Shown: piece after piece, positions 1-10,713 of the stretch
How the letters are laid out: the number at the start of each line of letters is the position of its first letter
Numbering within the stretch: position 1 is the first letter of the stretch
From: Axinella damicornis
Lineage: Eukaryota; Porifera; Demospongiae; Axinellida; Axinellidae
Length of the DNA stretch: 64,000 bases
NCBI GenBank assembly: GCA_963931865.1
Contig: OZ007509.1
Span: 4,679,947-4,743,946 of the forward strand
Reading direction: 5' to 3'
Translations under genes and position numbers: made by a program
The notes under the pieces: generated by a model
What the model was told of the DNA's origin: nothing
The model's database searches: none
The model's input: only the letters and a program-made list of their open reading frames with translations

Positions 1-82
1 TTAGCTATGGCTAGAAAATTACTGAGCAATCGCTGTGCTTATCACACAACGTAAGGTTCCACGATCATTGTGTGAAATAATT

Positions 83-155
83 CTGTCAACGGCCGGCTTC
101 ATTCCTCCATTGCTTAATCAGCAATGGAGGAATGAAGCCATGCAGCTGTTGACAG
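83..155. repeat. Perfect-stem inverted repeat (hairpin)
   Basis: An 18-base stem is perfectly complementary: 96-113 pairs with 121-138 around a 7-base loop. An outer 8-base pair (83-90 with 148-155) flanks it, with asymmetric internal spacers. It could be a foldback element or the stem of a small RNA; the sequence alone does not decide. Confidence 0.7.
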
Positions 156-283
156 TTGTCCTCAGAAACTACAAGACAGTAAAATGGCTTTGTAGCTTGC
201 AGTACAGTGGGACCTTATTGAAGGACACCTTTGAATGAGGGAACAAGACACTTGACTGGACCTAGTCCCAACTTCATTAATAT

Positions 284-286
<3 letters not shown>

Positions 287-316
<30 letters not shown>
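287..316. repeat. Poly-C run (30 bases)
   Basis: Uninterrupted run of 30 C. It is one of several long G/C homopolymers in the window and has no coding role; the apparent minus-strand open frame across it is a poly-Gly artefact. Confidence 0.95.
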
Positions 317-318
<2 letters not shown>

Positions 319-1182
319 AGGGTTATTAGCTCTTTTACATGTACACTCAAATCCTGCTCGAGATGCATGAACTAATTTCACCTTAGTATTGGAATTCAAG
401 AGTTAATAATGAATAATAGAACTACCTCACATTGCTTCATGCATTACTTACAACGTAGAGGAGCACTGCCATCCTTGGTGTAGTATTGTGGCAGCTCATC
501 TTTTCTGTTTCTTCAGCTTATTAGAACGTTACAGTGACCGGCAGCAGTACACAGAAGCTAGCATCAGACCTATCTACACCCATGTGAGGTTGAGAAGCCG
601 CAGAATCTAGATTCCAGTATGCAGCCTTTATCTCTAAGACCCTTTGTGACATACAACAATATCCTGTTTGTACCTGGCACCACCTACTCCCTGTGACTAG
701 TGTGTGCAGAATTATAATGTGCTTGTCAGTACAAAGAAGTCCTAAGTACAGTGTTAAGCAACAGGAAGAGCACGAGTTTGTGTGTTAGAAAGCAGGGTGG
801 GGCCTGGGAACAAGGCTGAGGTACATGTGCCTTTAGTGCTTGCAGAGCTAGAGCAGCACTGCATGTGGACTATAGAACAGTATAGCATAGTCAACATTTC
901 ACACCACCCTTGCAACCATGTGGTCAGACCACAAGAATGCATGTGGTGTGTGAGGGATGATGTGGATATGTATACCTGCACTGCTCGAACAGTGCTATAG
1001 TTTAGCTGCAAGTTGTGGGAACCATCTCATTAGTTTACACGTGCAATAGGCGTAGCTATAAAATAGCTAGAGAAACGTTTGTGTCATTAATTTTGGCTTT
1101 AAAATTGTACACATGAGGTTGAATTGTTGATATTGTTTTTACATAAAGAGGGATTGCACTATGCAAATATGTAGCTACTGCT

Positions 1183-2748
1183 CTACTGCTCATCATAATA
1201 CTTTTTAAATCTATCAGCCACAAAAACGTAATGGATGCACTGGTCCGATTCTTTAGGGTGGTTGTGTATGTACTCGTTCAGTGCTAGAAACTGAAATCTC
1301 CCTCCTCCGAACAAAACCAAGCACCTTGCTCTGCTGGCAACTCCCCTCTGAATGGCAGCAACATAACCAGTGTCTGCAATGCCCCCGTTTGCCCGAAGAA
1401 AACTGTCCTCCCACTCGCTGAAGGTCCACTTGTTGTCATACATTTCTGTCAAGGTATTCTTTATTGACTGAATGAGATTTGACTTTGAGTCTTTTGCACC
1501 AACCGAGAAGGCTTTTGACAGAGTAAGACTTCCAAACTTTCCAATGTCTACTGCTCCAAATGGTTGCTCATTTGGAAACTTTGCCTTCAACTCTTGAACC
1601 GTAGAAATCAATTCCTTCAAATGGAGATTAGCATTTTGCATAATTGTTGATTCACTCTCCTTTCCCATCAGCCGTTCGGTATGCATCAGTACAGCTACAG
1701 ATGCTTGAGGATTCAGGAATAACTTTTCATACTGTTTGATGTCTTTGAGAAGCCTTTCACTGGGATATAGCACTTTCCTCCCGGTCCATTCAGCGTTGCC
1801 ACAATGATCATCTATTCCGGTACTTGGCGGCATGTAATAACTGTATGTCCATCGACTCATCACCACGGTGACATTGTCTGGACTCCATCTACCCAGTATG
1901 TTTTGTTTCAATTCTTCCACAGTGAAGGGCACATTGGATGGATAAAACACGTTGACAATTTTGACCACACGAAAGCCCTTTGCAACCATGAGGTCTAGCT
2001 CTTTGGGTGTACCACATTCGGTTACTCTTGATCCCGTCCCACACTCGACCTCTGGTGGTTTTGCTTGTGGATTGACATGAAGTTTTATGACTACTGTACT
2101 TCGGGGGGCGTTTTGTACAAAGTCATTCCACGGTGAAAGTGGCACATATTTTCCATCCTGCTTTAAGAGTTGATTGTATTGAACAATGTCGAATAGATCA
2201 CTGAATCGTAGCGTTCGTTCATCAAATACAGCATGGAATTTTGAGTTCTCTATTGCTGGTTCCACAACCTGCATTGGGAGGGCATTCAGCTTAAGGTAAC
2301 ACTGCAACTGCAAGAGGGCACCCGTTCCACCACCTGTCCAGCCACTGTAGCCTGTGCTCATTATATATCCAGTTTTCATGGGAGTATTGGGTGAGTCATT
2401 GTTGGTCAACGTTGGTTCCTTTCGATGCTTGAAGTTGTGGCCCTTTGTATGTTTCAGTGGAGTAGTAAGCATGCGTGGACTCTCACTGCGGTCCAGAGGT
2501 ATGTGTTTGGTAGAGTTAGGATTGAACGTATGATGACTTTCGCGTTCTTTCATATCTTCAATGCCATCAGATGTTGAGATGCAGCTGCTGCAGTGATGCC
2601 TTGCCGGTATGAGTACACTGACATACAGACTATTCTTGATGTAGAGACTGCTTACTATCATTGAGATCACCAGAACAAACGTACAGATTTTCTTCTTTAT
2701 AGCCATTTTTCCATACAGACGATACACTATGTTAATGAGACAATCCAT
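1183..2748 (-). CDS. Intronless type II membrane protein, putative glycosyltransferase-like
   Basis: A 521-codon open frame uninterrupted by introns. The N-terminus is short and basic (KKK at about residues 18-20), followed by a hydrophobic signal-anchor (about 21-45), then a Ser/Thr/His-rich stem (about 50-125) and a compact C-terminal domain. This is the layout of Golgi type II enzymes. The domain opens with a Gly-rich stretch (SGWTGGGTGALLQLQ, about 133-147) and ends with an Ala/Gly segment (ADTGYVAAIQRG, then LFGGGRF) about 50 residues from the end. That pattern loosely recalls the nucleotide-sugar site of O-fucosyltransferase-type folds, but this is a guess from pattern only. The first ATG is used; a second in-frame ATG at codon 15 sits immediately before the KKK and anchor and is an equally plausible start. 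Lack of introns, unlike its neighbours, suggests a retrocopy or a naturally single-exon gene. It reads in the same direction as the two DSL genes. Confidence 0.75.
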   Translation of the reverse strand: MDCLINIVYRLYGKMAIKKKICTFVLVISMIVSSLYIKNSLYVSVLIPARHHCSSCISTSDGIEDMKERESHHTFNPNSTKHIPLDRSESPRMLTTPLKHTKGHNFKHRKEPTLTNNDSPNTPMKTGYIMSTGYSGWTGGGTGALLQLQCYLKLNALPMQVVEPAIENSKFHAVFDERTLRFSDLFDIVQYNQLLKQDGKYVPLSPWNDFVQNAPRSTVVIKLHVNPQAKPPEVECGTGSRVTECGTPKELDLMVAKGFRVVKIVNVFYPSNVPFTVEELKQNILGRWSPDNVTVVMSRWTYSYYMPPSTGIDDHCGNAEWTGRKVLYPSERLLKDIKQYEKLFLNPQASVAVLMHTERLMGKESESTIMQNANLHLKELISTVQELKAKFPNEQPFGAVDIGKFGSLTLSKAFSVGAKDSKSNLIQSIKNTLTEMYDNKWTFSEWEDSFLRANGGIADTGYVAAIQRGVASRARCLVLFGGGRFQFLALNEYIHNHPKESDQCIHYVFVADRFKKYYDEQ

Positions 2749-4146
2749 AGGCTAACTATGAGACTTCCATGCACTGTGTTTAACTTGTACAGCACTACTG
2801 CATGTAGCTACTAACTTGGGGTTCAAGAATGCACACAACTGCTCTATAACTACCAACCTGTGTTGCATGCATGCATGTTGAATGGCAGAGTGCCATATAG
2901 AAACCTTATGTTTGCATGTAACTTCCCTTACAATCAATCCACACCTCATCATCCAGGAAGTAACTGCAACCACAACTGTATACAGCTACCACAAATGTAA
3001 GCCACAAAGGGTACATTGCTGTGAACAATAGACTGTCTATAGCTACTGGCTTCCTGCTTGGATTTTCCTGACATGAATGCCTCACTTAAGATCAACAACA
3101 TACACCCCAATACAATTTGAAAGCCACATCTTACATGTCTAGTCATCCCATAGCATTTGGTATAAATGCATGAGCTTTGAACTTACAGGTCTGATGGAAT
3201 GTAATTATGATGGGAACTATCTACCAAGTGTTAAGTCAGAGAGTACTTATAGTCCCTTGATGAGCAAAACACTGATAATTATGGTACATGCTAAAACGGC
3301 AATTTTGATTACAACAGTTTATCATAAAACGTCCTTAAATACTAAGAACAGAGTACAACTACAGCAACTGAGAAAAAGTATTGCAAATGAGAAAAAAAAA
3401 TGCATTGGTGTGATCGAGTCTAAGGTTGCAAAGTTTTGTTGCAAACCCCCCCCCCAAAATAAAATGTTTTTTATCTTTTAAAACACACACACAAATACAT
3501 ATCCAGCAATAAGCAAAATGTTATATGGAGTAGTTATAGTCAAATATCTTCAGGTGGTTTTGTAATCATGATCAGCACCTGCAAGTACACACATGTACGC
3601 ATAACGGCATGTTAGCTACATATTCACAAGTGGATAGTTTGAAACATGAGAGAATAGCTCGAAACTTGAAAGAATAGCATTAATTGATAAAGACGCTGAA
3701 TCACATGTGAGGTGGTTGTGATAGAAAGGCCAAAGAATACACCTGTACACGAGAGAGGGATAAGGGGAGAATCCACTGAGACCAAGCCAGGATCTGACAT
3801 GGAGTCTTTTACTGCTACTATTGATACACAATGTATGCATGTTGGCCTATTAACTGCTAGCCCCTCTGCCCGGCCAGTCACAGATGCATGGTGAAGTTGC
3901 ACACGGGAGGTGGAGACGGTCTATCAAGCTTGGCACTAGATTAAATGATCAATCACATAAAGATTGCGGTCATCACAGTGTCAAGGAGTCAAACTCTTAC
4001 ATTTTATGAATAGTTAGCTGATCTTCCAAGTATCACAATTCACAGTATTACCTTGTAAGGATGCACATGCACTTGCATTTCCATTCATTAGTTAGAACAT
4101 CAGTTTTTAATGCAGGGGCGGAGATATAGGGGGGGCAGGGCTTGAG

Positions 4147-4179
<33 letters not shown>

Positions 4180-4301
4180 AACAACAGACTGGATGGTTAT
4201 ACTATCCCACGAAATCTAGCACTAACTTATAGCTATGTCACCTCGTTTCTTGGGGGCCGGCGTCTCTATACAAGCAGCTATCATATTATGTGTAGCATGC
4301 C
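2749..4301. other. Spacer between the type II membrane protein gene and DSL gene 1
   Basis: No exon could be supported. It contains AT-rich unique-looking sequence and, at its right end, a transposon-end-like GGGGCGGAG motif next to a 31-base C run. Part may be 5' region of the leftward gene at 1183-2748 and 3' untranslated sequence of DSL gene 1. Confidence 0.4.
4147..4177. repeat. Poly-C run (31 bases)
   Basis: Homopolymer of 31 C just after a GGGGCGGAG...GGGGGGCAGGGCTTGAG segment that resembles the GC-rich ends of small inverted-repeat elements elsewhere in the window (compare 34648-35118). Confidence 0.9.
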
Positions 4302-5432
4302 TTAATTCTCGTCCAGTTTCTCCTTTTCCTCCTCCTTTTCCTCCTCCCATCTGTGGGTGTCCCCAGAATTCTGGCCTTTGTCCTGTTCCGGAGAGAGAGT
4401 GGCTATGGAGTCCACAATTGCAAGCTCAAAATCGTCTCTCAGTTCAGGCACACCATCCTAGTAATGAATGCATGAATTAATAAGTAGCTAAGTACTGCAG
4501 TATAACACAACTACAACAAAAATAACAGTCAACTCCCAAACCCCCCGTAGGAGCTCCACTCTCTGTCTCTCTACAAACATCCTATACCGGTTTCGACTTG
4601 GCCCCATGTATATATTTATATACCACTGGCTCATCATCACCGAGTTCTGCTTGGTGTAATGCATGCCACACCCTTTAAGCCATGATGGTGTGCAGTGCAC
4701 TCCACTCACTGCATGCTAGTGTTTGAGGACTCTAGCTTTGTGAGCTTTGCGGTCACTTTAGGTTGCTACAGTCAAACCTCAATAGCTTAATGGTATTGCT
4801 GCCACTCTCACTATGAATGAACTGGTTGTTGGTAGCCGTAAGTGATGGACTGTATACATAAAAATGCTCAAAATGCAAACATCTGCTCTCAGACTGCATT
4901 CTCCAGTTCATTAGCTAAACTATGCAATTTTAAATATAATTTGTGCTGAGTATGTTATCATGGTCACACCCTTCAATGGCTATTGTTCTGGGGGGGGGGG
5001 GGGGGGGGGGCAATCAAATTCTGGGAACAAGACGACCAAGCTTGTATTGAGCGTATGTGTCTATGTGAGTGCATGAATAATTTCGAGGTTCTGTAAAGAA
5101 GTACAGAGTGCATGTATGTAGCTGTGATACATGAAGCATTTGAAGCTTCTTATTGATCAGTTGATGTCAATGCACAAACCTTAGTGAATGTGGCAGTGGG
5201 GCGACCATTGTATAGTGCTTCGCCAATGATCTGGCTGTCTGGGCTGCCTTTCCCTGAATCTGCAATTGAGTGATTGTGGCTGTGTTAGTGATAGTAAGTG
5301 ACAAATTAGTCACAGAGAGTAAGCCCTGCATGTTTTCAACCAACTTGTAAAACTTACAGATACTATTTCTCTGCTTTTGTATCAGCTGTTGAGTGGATGG
5401 ATTCATCTCACGGTGTGCAAATGTAAACTGAC
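4302..5432 (-). CDS. DSL gene 1, cytoplasmic tail exons
   Basis: Exon 5358-5432 ([16 protein letters not shown]...) enters and leaves in phase 1. Exon 5180-5259 ([19 protein letters not shown]) leaves in phase 0. Exon 4588-4646 ([15 protein letters not shown]) leaves in phase 0, and exon 4302-4457 is 156 bases in phase 0 ending in KEKLDEN and TAA. Phase agreement and acidic/tyrosine composition support these; the junction between 5180 and 4646 is unresolved. The tail has no lysine-rich ubiquitin cluster that I can assign. Confidence 0.6.
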
Positions 5433-8281
5433 CTGCATTGAATGGTGACAAAACATTGCTGCTCTCTATACTTGAAGAATGAAACTCAATTATTTTTCAA
5501 GTCTAGTGGTACACTAGCAGGTTGAGAATTAGATCAATGGTGAACTACTATGCGAGGGGGGGGGGGGGGGGGGGAGTGTTGAAGATGTTGGTGCATAGAC
5601 TTTGAGGTCTCTACTGTGATCGTGGAATCCAATGAATACCTTACTGATTTGCCATGCAGGTAGATAGAACCTGTTGTTTACATGTGGTATACATGATGAA
5701 TGGCTGCATTATGCAACTGATCCATGAGCTAACATTGCTGTGGGTTGTTCCAAAATAGGTACCGGGGGTACTTTACAGCGATAGCTAGAGTAATGCACTT
5801 TAAATATATTGTCTTCAACCTATAAACTCTGTCGTTAGCAGCTTACCTCTCTTCCTTTTTCTCCGGTGTATTATGACAACTGCAAGTATGATGGCAGCAA
5901 CTATCAACAATATCAGCAACAGCACTCCAATTCCCACTCCCACTCCCACAGCACTGATCGTATCATTCGATCCACTTCCCACGCCACCAGTACCAGAAGT
6001 GGGTGGAGTTGAATGTGGGACAAGTGTGCTCGGACGTTCAACTACTGATGGCCCAATAGTAAATAGCACAGTTGGAATAGTGGGATTTGTGGCAATGCTA
6101 GTTGCAGGTAAAGCTAGTTGTGTGGATGAAGGTGGCTCAAAAGAAGGCGTCATTGTGGTTGCAGTTCCAATGATCGAAGAGCTAGGAAGAACTACAGGGA
6201 TCGAACTGACTCCCAGCACAAGCATCGGCAGCGATGAACTTGGGACAACTGCAACTGGAGAGGCTGGAAGTGAACTGCTGATGATGACGAAGTTGGGTTG
6301 AATAGATGTGCTTGGGATGGCTGGTTCTGAATCAGAGGAGCAAGACTCTTAATGCAATCACTAGACAATCAGTATTACCAAATTTTAGCTGTACCTATAT
6401 GACAAGAATTTCCAGAGTACCCATCTTGACAAATGCATTCTCCTGGAAAACTACAAAACCCTCCTGTAGGAGCTAGAGATAGAACAATGGAAAATGCTAT
6501 CAACTTAACGATTAAAAGTTACTGGCTATAGTATGGAAGGTAAATACGTACAGCACCCGTGAGCTGGGATGCATTCGTCACAGTGTTCTCCTGTCCAACC
6601 GTCACGACAAAGACACTCCCCCGGACCATTGCAGAAACCATTGGCAGAGGCTATAAGAAAGTGGAAAGCAGCAGATCACTACACATGTTACTACAGCTTG
6701 TGAGTAATTATGCAAGTCCTGTGTGGATATAGTACATTCATAATACATTAATTTTGAGAATGTTGAAAGTTTGCACTATGAATAGTATCCAAATCATGGG
6801 ACAGAGTTACTGTGACCTTCTGGAATAGCTGGCTGCTCTAGAATCTAGAGAAGATTCCAGTTCAGCTGGTGCACAGTGTTCAAGTATATATTGATGGCTT
6901 ATGTTTCCCTCCCTCCTATTGTTATCACTATATATGAGGCCAAACTACAGTAAGTGCACTAACTGACTGTATTTTATTCTGCAACCTTTGGGCGCATTTG
7001 TGCCACACACGGTTCATACAAATGTGCTTCCAGAATCCTTATCCCTACAACCTTTAAGATCATGTTAATGTTGTCCACTACATACTTTATGTGCCCGAGT
7101 TGACATTGTCTAAGGGTGCATAAGAGACCACACCTATAAGGAATCTACTTATGCACTCTTCAGTGTTCGTTTTCATTCTATTCCATCTCCCTCATTGATA
7201 ACTGTGTATCATTTTCCATTTGCATAAAAGGCTTCCCTGCATGGTATGTGCCAGCTTTTATGATGTTCTGATGTAGGAAATATAAGCTTGTACACTAGAT
7301 AGCTGTATGGGTGTACAGTACACACAGAATCATGTGGTCAAGATTTGCATGTCCATGCATTGGTATGAACATACAGCATCCTTCAGCTGGAGCACACTGC
7401 GTGCAGTTTGAGGACTCATTCTGGTACCCCTGCAGGCACACCATCTCACCATCCTCACCACAGGAATAGTGAGCGTCGGTGTTGTTTTTACCGACACAGA
7501 AGCTATTGCAATCCATTCCGAAGTAGTCAAATGCACACATTATCCGGAACTGTAGATCAATGGTTGCCTGATCCAATAATCCAGTGAAGCTTTCTAGTGG
7601 TATGAAGGGATCATTAGCTGTGAGGTTCAGCTCAATGAATATGTTGTCGATTAGTTGATCTGTTCCACTCTCTGTAACACCAATGAGCATCTGTGCTGAT
7701 CCCTTTGATGTGTGTGTATAAGGAGGCCAACAATACCATACATCATGCACTGATGTATAATTCTCCTTAATTGCCATACTCGGGCTAGGGAACAAATCTA
7801 TATGCATATGCATACCACAATTCACATGAAAGCTATTTACCTCCCATGGACCCTCAGCACCTGGGTTAATAACACGAGGTGAAGCGTTTCCTTTGGTACC
7901 CAAGGTTGGGCAAGCGTCCGTATCGTTCTGAGGGTGTTCTGCTGCTCGAACACAAAACTGTAGAATGACCTCACACGTGTTCACACAAATGCCTTCCTCT
8001 GCGGTACCATTGCAACAACTGCCATTGGCCAGTCTATTTCCTGGGTTACTGAAAGCTGATATATGAATGGAGAAGATGTAGTTTGCCTCCACCACAAGCT
8101 GAGCAAAGAAAAGTGCAAGTGCAAAACTATTATACATTTTCGTTGGATATCAATGACATACATGGATTCCCTACAACACTGAAGACCTAAACAGACTGTG
8201 TATGAATGCATGAATGCATGTGCATTAGAAACTTACCAAGTGCAGGAAGACAACAATCAATACTTTGATGCAGCTATGCAT
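4302..8281 (-). CDS. DSL gene 1: Delta/Jagged-like Notch ligand, single-pass membrane protein
   Basis: Exons in transcript order: 8237-8281 (signal peptide), 7841-8098 (MNNL), 7375-7702 (rest of MNNL plus DSL), 6552-6650 (EGF), 6395-6472 (EGF), 5847-6347 (Ser/Thr/Pro stalk, membrane helix, basic stop-transfer HRRKRKRG), 5358-5432, 5180-5259, 4588-4646, 4302-4457 (cytoplasmic tail). Phases agree at every junction except one: a linking piece between 5180 and 4646 must go from phase 0 to phase 1, and I could not place it (a weak candidate is 5029-5113). The DSL domain shows [10 protein letters not shown], then [22 protein letters not shown]; the EGFs have the Delta-like HC/GECxC spacing. The family binds Notch on the neighbouring cell. 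The tail holds [10 protein letters not shown] and a highly acidic [10 protein letters not shown] end. Two EGFs is short for a Delta. An apparent ATG at 8137 is intronic and was not used. Confidence 0.85.
4990..5010. repeat. Poly-G run (21 bases)
   Basis: Homopolymer in an intron of DSL gene 1's tail region. Confidence 0.9.
5556..5574. repeat. Poly-G run (19 bases)
   Basis: Homopolymer inside the intron after the membrane exon of DSL gene 1. Confidence 0.9.
5815..6347 (-). CDS. DSL gene 1, stalk and membrane exon with alternative short C-terminus
   Basis: Encodes a Ser/Thr/Pro-rich, presumably O-glycosylated stalk of about 115 residues, a helix of about 25 residues ([20 protein letters not shown]) and the basic HRRKRKRG. 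A strong donor (AGAG|gtaagc) lies at 5846/5847. If it is not used, translation runs on for a further nine residues and stops at 5815, giving a 446-residue protein with almost no cytoplasmic tail. Confidence 0.75.
6395..6650 (-). CDS. DSL gene 1, exons 4-5: two EGF-like repeats
   Basis: Exon 6552-6650 encodes [29 protein letters not shown]; exon 6395-6472 encodes [20 protein letters not shown]. Both are phase 1-1. At the second acceptor the nearer AG (6461) would create a stop across the junction, so the upstream AG (6473) was chosen. Confidence 0.85.
7375..7702 (-). CDS. DSL gene 1, exon 3: DSL domain exon
   Basis: Phase 0 in, phase 1 out. It begins [15 protein letters not shown], the C2-like strand that in Delta proteins follows the FxW segment, and ends in the six-Cys DSL core. 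The 138-base intron to its 5' side (7703-7840) has no stop in frame, so intron and exons look like one long open frame. The homologous junction in DSL gene 2 (13880 to 12455) confirms the intron, because both paralogues resume at the same residue. Confidence 0.85.
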
Positions 8282-8977
8282 TGCTGTAGATTGGGACGGA
8301 ATAAAATTAGCAGGTATGCAGTAAGGGGTGCAGTGGGGTACATTTCCTTGTGACACTAATGCAGTATTGTCATGACAACCACACTAGTATTATACAAGTG
8401 TATTGCACTGTTATGGATTAGGTAATTGCTTTGCATACACATGTCTAAAGAAGGATGGATACTGGTATGTCAGCACTTACTGTGCATCCACACCTAAACA
8501 GGTGGAAGGTTTTAAATTACAGCAACTGTTGTTGGTTCATGCATGTATCGTACACCCAGCATGCACTGGCAATGCAAGCCTATATTGCTGCACATGACAC
8601 AATATGTAGTTAGTTGACTCAGTAGTTCTGTAGTTCAGAGATTTCTGTATAATAGCTGCATGGGGGGTATACTAAACTATAGCAAATGAAGCTCAAAATA
8701 TTTTCTGGGTGCTTCTTCCAGTAAGCAGGCAAGTATATTATGACTGTGTGTATAAACTTTAATGTAAGGATGAATATGTTCTTGGCTTGTTAATATAGAC
8801 CTATAGGCAGAAGCATCCAATTGTCAATGGTATTTTATCCTCACAAAATATGTGGAGCTGTATACACCTCCAATGGAGTCAATAATCATGGTGTAACACT
8901 GTGCAAAATAATTATATAGCTACCTGTTAGTTAACTCATAGGAGAGGCACCAGTACATGTTGGAAGGTAACCCATGT

Positions 8978-9153
8978 CTAATCCGCAGGTACTAGGCTGA
9001 AAGTCTCACTTAGAGATTCAACTGCCGGGACACAAACTGGACCGGTTCTCTCAGCATCCGTGCATAAACATTCAGAGTATGAACTCGGCAGGCTCATAAT
9101 GTTACTGGGAATGGTGACTATCACATCACCAGGAACTACTCCATGAAACCCCT
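8978..9153 (-). pseudogene. Orphan coding-like fragment
   Basis: After a CACAG acceptor-like site, an open frame of 57 codons ends in TAG. It includes GDVIVTIPSNIM, ECLCTDAERTGPVC and ESLSETFSLVPAD. The ESxxETFSL pattern is reminiscent of the second half of a Calx-beta domain. No partner exon or good polypyrimidine tract was found. It may be a lost exon, an unrecognised terminal exon, or chance. Confidence 0.25.
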
Positions 9154-10096
9154 GTGTTACCTTTTACGTAACTGCAAGTTTATCCATTACCTTGCCTTCT
9201 GATGGTAACTTAACTCTGCATCCTATAGCTACTATAGCTAGGTCAGAAGTGAGATGGTGCTACATTTATATCTGTAGTTGTCTCTAGTCTGCACGGTGCC
9301 TAAATGTGCACAATGGATGGACCTATGGCTACATGCTTGAACACAACATTCGATGACAATAGCACTTTGCAGTACTTATCTGACAAAGACGTGTGTACAA
9401 GAGCTGTATAGGGCCATCTGGAAGGGAAATATCCATGTCTGGCTGCATGCAAGTGGTATAGGCTGCCTTTGCAAACTTCAATTCTCAGTCTGGTAGACCT
9501 TGCTTCTTGATGTATTACAAAAAATATGTGGCTGCTAACAGACTATTCACGCTAATAATATGTACACATGCACTTTACCTTATGGTTCCTGGCGCATAAA
9601 GTTGACTCGCAGCTCGAGGGCTAAGGGCTGTGTGGAACTGCCGCGAACGTCATTGTCGTTTTATAAATAGCACAGCCTAATTAGTCACGATTGGAGTGGG
9701 CGTAGCTGTCGCGGTGCATCCTGGTGAAAAGAAACTGCTGAAGTCGTTCATGCTCTCCGGCATAGAGTGTAGCAGTGTTGTGGCATAGATATACACGCTG
9801 TGTTTGTTGATTGCGGCAAGTATATAGTCTATCTTCTACCTGTCTACCATACCACAAGTTTCATGTTTCATTGCACAATTTGTATACGTAAGGTGCGGGT
9901 GATAACAGACAATTGCAATTTCTGCTGGTGATGTTCACGCGGACTTGCAAAGCTTGTGTTTTTCATCAGCATGCATGATGCAGCAATGGCTTTTGTTAGT
10001 CTACACGTGGGCAGCCGAGACCGTTAGCCAGCCTGAGAGTGCTGTCGTTGAATCTTCCTACTACAGTAATCGAGTAATTAGTTTTGAATTCACCTC

Positions 10097-10520
10097 CAGC
10101 AGTGGCTTTAAACAATAGCTAATTTTGCATGCATGTCTGCATGAGTTTGAAGTGTAGCAAAGGAGATTGTTGATAAGGGAATGCATACTACACAGCTGCA
10201 GATAAGGAAATGTTTCATTGCCTTTGTCTTAGATATGGACCCACAGGTTTTTCCAGTAATTCTGTGATGTAGTGTCTAATTCAGGAGGAACCCTGGCTTC
10301 ATTAAATGATATTTCACTGGAGCTAGCTGTTCTGTAGAAACTTTGTAAACGTTTGACACATGCAGTCAAAAGTGTGACCCAGTCAATTTTGTGCCGTGGT
10401 GCCATTTTCCCATGCAAGATGGCTGATTTCCAATCATCATCAATCACGTGTTTGTTGTAAACAGATTAAAGCCACTGCTAGCTACACTTCAAGCTCATAA
10501 TGCAAAATTAGCTATTGTAC
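10097..10520. mobile_element. Inverted-repeat (foldback/MITE-like) element
   Basis: The block ACAATAGCTAATTTTGCAT...ATGAGTTTGAAGTGTAGC at 10112-10158 recurs inverted at 10481-10518. A GCAGTGGCTTTAA block (10099-10111) recurs inverted at 10467-10479, in rearranged order. The 72-codon minus-strand open frame inside (10229-10447) has no recognised domain. Confidence 0.55.
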
Positions 10521-10713
10521 AGCTATACTGTGAGTCCATTGCATTTCTCCATAAATTGTCATGGAAAAGAAAAGCTCAACTTCTTAATATCTAATATCTG
10601 AAAAACGAATATCTTGATCCAGCAAGTCACCTCTTGTCATATGATGAAAACACTACAAACCCATGTTCTATGCCTAACCTGTCACTACAATTGTAAACTC
10701 TATGCTATAATTA

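Larger units (their letters stand above)
1..1182. other. Intergenic stretch without a recognised gene
   Basis: I see no supported coding exon here. The short open frames lack splice structure, domain signal or composition bias. The stretch holds a hairpin at 83-155 and a 30-base C run at 287-316, both listed separately. It lies downstream of the minus-strand gene at 1183-2748 and may include its 3' untranslated region. Confidence 0.5.
8282..10713. other. Spacer between the two DSL genes
   Basis: No gene could be supported with confidence. It holds a minus-strand open fragment at 8978-9153, a more GC-rich patch with TATAAATA at 9661-9668, and an inverted-repeat element at 10097-10520 (each listed separately). 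The right end is 3' of DSL gene 2; the left end is the 5' flank of DSL gene 1. Confidence 0.45.

Noticed and set aside
162..368. Minus-strand frame with a poly-Gly stretch
   Set aside because: Product of the 30-base C run; no other support.
5873..6301. Plus-strand 142-codon frame over the DSL gene 1 stalk exon
   Set aside because: It is the antisense shadow of the Ser/Thr/Pro-rich stalk and membrane exon, which have matching splice sites and a membrane helix on the minus strand.
7295..8137. A single 280-codon open frame as one exon of DSL gene 1
   Set aside because: It includes the 138-base intron 7703-7840, which happens to have no stop, its ATG is upstream of the exon 2 acceptor, and its 3' end runs past the donor at 7374. 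The paralogue and Delta-family alignment support three separate segments.
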